From assembly GCA_903821495.1 (NCBI GenBank), contig CAIJLM010000177.1:1-35111 (forward strand): DNA of 35,111 nucleotides, in the 5' to 3' direction. The notes under the pieces were generated by a model. That model was not told the DNA's origin. It saw only the letters and a program-made list of their open reading frames with translations, and searched no databases. The DNA comes from an uncultured Chthonomonas sp. (GTDB taxonomy: Bacteria; Armatimonadota; Chthonomonadetes; Chthonomonadales; Chthonomonadaceae). Position 1 is the stretch's first letter. Each line of letters opens with the position of its first letter. The translations under genes were made by a program, and so were the position numbers. This document shows positions 31,704-35,111 of the stretch, piece after piece.

Positions 31704-32597
31704 CTACTCGGTGGACGTATCTTTCTGGGACTCTTTCGGATTCTCTTTAGGCGCGTCGCTATTCTCCTGAACCTTATCCAAATCGAACGCCGATACTAAA
31801 ATACTCACGCGACGATTGGAGAAGTGAAACGGGTCGGACTTCGTTTTCAGTTTTCTGTCCGCATATCCTCGCACGGAGGCGATTTGGCTTGAAGACATCC
31901 CCGCGCCCTCCATTGAGCGGCGCGCCGCGTTCGCTCTGTCGGCGGAGAGTTCCCAGTTGGAGTATCCCCCCGCACGCCCTAGGGGGTGGCTGTCGGTGTG
32001 TCCCTCAATGACAATCGGGTTATGGACTGTCTTGAGTTTTTTCGCTATCGTCTCCAGAAGAAGGCTGGCGTGGTCTTTGAGATTTGCGCTTCCCGAATCG
32101 AAAAAGAGCGAAGTGCGCGTCTCAATCAGTTCAATGCGTAGCCCCTCCTTCGTTACCGACATCTCAATGCTATTTTTCAGGTCGTTTAGTTCGGGGATAC
32201 TTTTAATCTGCTCCACGAGCGAGTTTTTTACGGATTCCAGAAGTCTCTTGAGGCTTTCGCCCTCCGAATCGAGTATCTTTTTCGTGTTCGTCCCGTCCGC
32301 GTTCTTACCGCCATCGCGTGGTATGATAGGGGCGTTCATGTTCTTTTGAATATCAATAGTGGCGCCGCTATTGATAGGGCTAACGCCAACAGTCTTCATA
32401 AACCCGGCTTCGCCGCGAAAGAAGGAGGCTATCGCCTGTCTCTGGGGCTTGCTCAAACCCAAAATCCACATAACGAGGAAGAACGCCATCATCGCGGTAA
32501 CAAAGTCGGCGTAAGCGACCTTCCATGCGCCTCCGTGATGCGCGTGTCCGCCCGATTTCTTCTTGACTATTCGGATAGTCGCTTCTGTATTCGCCAT
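31704..32597 (-). CDS. motB: Flagellar motor stator protein MotB
   Basis: This 297-residue protein has a short basic N terminus with a histidine-rich patch (GGHAHHGG). A single membrane helix KVAYADFVTAMMAFFLVMWI follows, with the essential proton-binding D31. A linker leads to an OmpA/MotB peptidoglycan-binding domain (about 150-275) that contains FFDSGSANLKD, IEGHTDSHPLG, NWELSADRANAARR and FSNRRVSI. It anchors the stator to peptidoglycan. The last ~20 residues are charged and low-complexity (KENPKESQKD). It lies 26 bases after motA, with AGGTGAGAG upstream of the ATG. Confidence 0.95.
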   Translation of the reverse strand: MANTEATIRIVKKKSGGHAHHGGAWKVAYADFVTAMMAFFLVMWILGLSKPQRQAIASFFRGEAGFMKTVGVSPINSGATIDIQKNMNAPIIPRDGGKNADGTNTKKILDSEGESLKRLLESVKNSLVEQIKSIPELNDLKNSIEMSVTKEGLRIELIETRTSLFFDSGSANLKDHASLLLETIAKKLKTVHNPIVIEGHTDSHPLGRAGGYSNWELSADRANAARRSMEGAGMSSSQIASVRGYADRKLKTKSDPFHFSNRRVSILVSAFDLDKVQENSDAPKENPKESQKDTSTE

Positions 32598-32623
32598 CTC
32601 TCACCTACTCTTTTCTAGTCAAC

Positions 32624-33475
32624 CTACTTGCCCTTGAGCGACGATTCCATCTCGGCGAAGGTGGGGCGTATCTCCGGCTCGATATTTCTGCGTGCGAACT
32701 CCACCGCCGTTAGCGGCGCGTCGCCTCGCGCAAAGGAGAGTATGGCGTGCTTAATAGCCTGCATATACTGCCCTTCGGCGTTGACCTGCTCTTCCATCGC
32801 TGTCGCCATGGGTCCAAATACGCCGTAAGCCAACAGAATGCCCAGGAAGGTTCCTACGAGCGCCGCCGCGACGTGGTGTCCAATCTCGGCAGGTTCGCCT
32901 CCAATCGCGCCCATCGTAATAACAACGCCGAGAACCGCCGCGACGATTCCAAAGCCGGGCATCGCGTCGCCGACCTTCTGGGTTATCTGCGAGGGCTTTA
33001 GCGCAGAGTGGTGCGAGATTTCGAGGTCTATATCCATCATATCCGAGAGGTCGTAGTTCGAGACGGAGCCGGAGACGACCACCTTCATCGTATCGGCGAG
33101 AAACGCGCAGGCGTGATGATGATTGTGGAAGAACGGATAGGCGGAGAAGAACGAACTAGAGTGCGGGTTCTCGACGTGCTGGTCTAGCGCGACCAACCCT
33201 TCGCGCCGCGCCATCATGAACATATCGTAGAGCATTTTCAGGAGTTCCATGTACTTGGGCTTTGTGTAGGGGTTTCCCTTCAAAAGACCGATACCCGACT
33301 TTATCGTCGTGATAAGGGGCCCCATGCCGTTGGATACCAGTACGCTTCCTAGCGACGCGCCGCCAATGGTAATAAACTCTGATATCTGGATGAGAACGGC
33401 GATACTTCCGCCCGCCATCGTGTAGCCTAGTATGATACTTCCGAACACTACGCCAAAACCGATAAGTACGAACAT
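32624..33475 (-). CDS. motA: Flagellar motor stator protein MotA
   Basis: This 283-residue protein has the four membrane segments of MotA and the long cytoplasmic loop with MARREGLVALDQHVE, where charged residues contact FliG. The conserved proline motif is in GDAMPGFGIVAAVLGVVITM, and FLGILLAYGVFGPMA forms the last helix. Together with MotB it makes the proton-driven stator. The start has AGGAG nine bases upstream. The gene pair stands alone here, with no other flagellar gene in the window; a TPR gene is transcribed divergently. Confidence 0.95.
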   Translation of the reverse strand: MFVLIGFGVVFGSIILGYTMAGGSIAVLIQISEFITIGGASLGSVLVSNGMGPLITTIKSGIGLLKGNPYTKPKYMELLKMLYDMFMMARREGLVALDQHVENPHSSSFFSAYPFFHNHHHACAFLADTMKVVVSGSVSNYDLSDMMDIDLEISHHSALKPSQITQKVGDAMPGFGIVAAVLGVVITMGAIGGEPAEIGHHVAAALVGTFLGILLAYGVFGPMATAMEEQVNAEGQYMQAIKHAILSFARGDAPLTAVEFARRNIEPEIRPTFAEMESSLKGK

Positions 33476-33583
33476 GGGAGTAGGCTCCTACCTGTTGAAA
33501 TTTCCCTCCATGGGATTCCGCCGAACAGCGAAATATCGGTGAATTCAGGTAATTTCTACAGAGGCAAGCGGGCGGAATCGGGT

Positions 33584-33589
33584 TATAAT
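33584..33589 (+). promoter_or_regulatory. Consensus -10 box upstream of the TPR gene
   Basis: TATAAT lies in the A/T-rich part of the 248-base divergent gap between motA and the TPR gene, about 135 bases before the latter's start. No good -35 is seen, so the assignment rests on the -10 alone. Confidence 0.35.
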
Positions 33590-33723
33590 ATAGAAAATCA
33601 GGTAATTGTTCCAGTTTATTGAGTAACGAAAATTTCGGAGGTTTTCCCCTTCGCACACTAATCTCGCCCCCGTCACGCGCCGATAATCAAACCGAATTAG
33701 GTTCGCTCTCTTGGAGGATAATA

Positions 33724-34698
33724 ATGTCGCTATTAAGCAAAGTATGGAGTTTTGGGCGCAATGAGCAGTACGACCGCGCTCTGCGCCTCTTTGACCAAGG
33801 TTGTTATGAAGACGCAATCGTCGCTTTTGAGCAGGTAAACCCAGTAGGGCAGAATCGCCGCGACGCATTTACCGAGCGCTTGAGCCTGTTCTATATCGCC
33901 GAATCTTACGCGCACCTCGGTCAGAGCGCCCTGCAAGTTCAGCAGTGGGCGCGGGCGGAGGACTGCTACCGACACGCCCTCGCCATTCACCCGCACTACG
34001 CCGATTTGAACTTCAATCTCGCCCTCGCCCTCCGTCATCAAGGCAAGCGACAAGAGACGATAGATACCCTTATGACGGCTATCGCTATCAACCCGAACTA
34101 CGCCAAAGCCTACCTCTTGCAGGGCGTTGCGATGTACGAGAACGGGGAGTATGCGGAGGGGTTGGCGCAGATTCAGTCGGCTTTGGAGCAGGAGCCGGGA
34201 TACCGTAAAGACCTCTTCGAGCATGGAATGCAGTATCATTACGACGGTAATCACGCCTCTGCGGCTATCGTCTTTGATAAAATCTCGCTAACAGAGGTGG
34301 ACAGAATTCAGTTTCACCTACAGTTGGGAGCCGACCTTCTGCGACGTGGTTTCTACGCGCCCGCCGTTACGGAGTTTGAGAAGGCGTTGGAGATACAGCC
34401 CCGCTATGCCGACATCCGCAACTATCTCGGCGCGGCGTTTCATGCGATGGGCAGAACGCAGGACGCGATAGAGGCGTTTCGTCAAGCCCTTAGCGTAAAC
34501 CCGCGCTATATCGACGCGCTTCTGAACCTTGCCATTGTCTACCGAGATATGGGAGAGCGAGACAAGGCGCATAGACTGTTTGAGCAAGCCCTTAGCGTGG
34601 AGCCTCAGAACCCTATTGCGCTACAGAACCTGAAACGCGCTATAGAGCCGAACCTGGCTCTGAGTACGACAAAGCCCTCAGATAGGAGCGCGGCGTAA
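33724..34698 (+). CDS. Tetratricopeptide repeat (TPR) protein
   Basis: This 324-residue protein is built almost entirely of TPR units of 34 residues. Clear units include AEDCYRHALAIHPHYADLNF, FEKALEIQPRYADIRNYLGA, IEAFRQALSVNPRYIDALLN and HRLFEQALSVEPQNPIALQN. There is no signal peptide, so it is probably a cytoplasmic scaffold for protein-protein contacts. The frame runs to 33619, but GGAGG six bases before the ATG at 33724 sets the start. Being divergent from motAB, it may share regulation with them. Partners are unknown. Confidence 0.9.
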   Translation: MSLLSKVWSFGRNEQYDRALRLFDQGCYEDAIVAFEQVNPVGQNRRDAFTERLSLFYIAESYAHLGQSALQVQQWARAEDCYRHALAIHPHYADLNFNLALALRHQGKRQETIDTLMTAIAINPNYAKAYLLQGVAMYENGEYAEGLAQIQSALEQEPGYRKDLFEHGMQYHYDGNHASAAIVFDKISLTEVDRIQFHLQLGADLLRRGFYAPAVTEFEKALEIQPRYADIRNYLGAAFHAMGRTQDAIEAFRQALSVNPRYIDALLNLAIVYRDMGERDKAHRLFEQALSVEPQNPIALQNLKRAIEPNLALSTTKPSDRSAA

Positions 34699-34719
34699 CA
34701 GGCTACGCCTCTCTCTCCT

Positions 34720-35000
34720 ACCCTCTTCGCAGGGGGAAGGGAATGCGACCCCTCTCCAACCTCTCCCCGAAACGGAGAGAGGCGAATGCCGATGTCAGAA
34801 GGCTTCCGCGCTCCTCAAAAGTCGGCGAAAACGGAGTATCGCAAGTCTCCCCTTTGTGAGTAAGAGTTCAGCGCTTATGCCCGCGAAGCGAGTTCACTCT
34901 AGCAGGTAACTCTCGATGGTTTTCATCCGCCCTATTTCTCACTTGAAGTAGTAGACGAATAAGCGTTGAAATCCAAGAGTTACTTGGAAGGGTTATGGGA
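34720..35000. repeat. REP-like palindromes and second copy of the 17.9 kb core
   Basis: No gene is seen here. A palindrome CTCTCCCCGAAACGGAGAGA lies at 34771-34790. A core from 34791 to about 34852 (GGCGAATGC, AGGCTTCCGCGCTCCTCAAA, GTCGGCG, GTCTCCCC) matches 17871-17946. The following bases contain no recognised feature. Confidence 0.7.
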
Positions 35001-35111
35001 GTAAAAACCGCGAAACACGCGAAACACGCGAAAAAAATGCACCAAGCCCCAAACTTGGAACCACTCGCACAGGCTTCCCAATCTCAAACGACAAAAACTC
35101 CTCTCCTTTGC
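35001..35111. repeat. Dispersed repeat, plus-oriented copy, cut by window edge
   Basis: This is the reverse-complement partner of about 25273-25377. It starts AAAAACCGCGAAA with the 9-base tandem CGCGAAACA, and ends AATCTCAAACGACAAAAACT followed by CCTCTCCTTTGC. The repeat probably continues past the window end. Confidence 0.7.

Overview
The window looks like chromosomal DNA of a Gram-negative-type (two-membrane) environmental bacterium, most likely of the Armatimonadota or a neighbouring lineage. This placement is an inference from gene content, not a proof. The markers are a PSD1/DUF1501 cytochrome pair (typical of Planctomycetes and relatives), a DUF1559 pilin-like protein with the H-X9-DG ending, a PafA/Dop-type pupylation enzyme, a PEP-CTERM protein, lipobox lipoproteins, cyclic-di-GMP-I riboswitches and motAB. 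I see no rRNA, tRNA or CRISPR array. Start codons were re-chosen by Shine-Dalgarno position and homology; GTG is common and one gene uses TTG.

Layout. 1-5.6 kb (+): PSD1 cytochrome/DUF1549/DUF1553 protein and a Tat-exported DUF1501 protein, separated by a DUF559 endonuclease gene that lies between two ~165-175 bp direct repeats made of REP-like palindromes. 5.6-10.4 kb (-): a catabolic cluster (TerC membrane protein, Gfo/Idh/MocA oxidoreductase, cyclase, a decayed gene, PhyH dioxygenase, galactonate-type dehydratase). 10.5-12.2 kb: ECF sigma factor with overlapping anti-sigma, converging on a pentapeptide-repeat protein. 12.2-12.8 kb: a lone antitoxin-like gene between two 57-58 bp direct repeats that carry a promoter. 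12.8-15.6 kb (+): sorbitol-6-phosphate dehydrogenase-like SDR, two-DTG aspartyl protease with PDZ, Uma2 protein, terminator. 15.7-17.8 kb (+): DinB protein and MATE exporter, followed by a 175 bp element with inverted ends.

18.0-23.0 kb (-): OB-fold lipoprotein, FMN-binding-like protein, two FtsX/MacB-type permeases and their ATPase, followed by a DUF1559 pilin-like protein. 23.3-25.1 kb (-): SGNH hydrolase and esterase, both exported. 25.5-26.9 kb (-): a PafA/Dop-family enzyme. 27.2-28.8 kb: PEP-CTERM protein and a lipoprotein converging on a perfect bidirectional terminator. 28.9-31.6 kb (+): two tandem cyclic-di-GMP-I riboswitches, a secreted subtilase with a C-terminal IWG-repeat tail, and a tiny secreted protein that also ends in an IWG motif. 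31.7-33.5 kb (-): motB and motA. 33.7-34.7 kb (+): a TPR protein. The right edge holds dispersed repeats shared with 17.9 kb and 25.3 kb.

The most interesting unit is 29.1-31.6 kb: a second-messenger-controlled protease with an unusual short tryptophan-glycine repeat tail and a partner mini-protein, next to the flagellar stator genes. The next two are the OB-lipoprotein/FMN-like/two-permease exporter operon and the repeat-flanked DUF559 gene.
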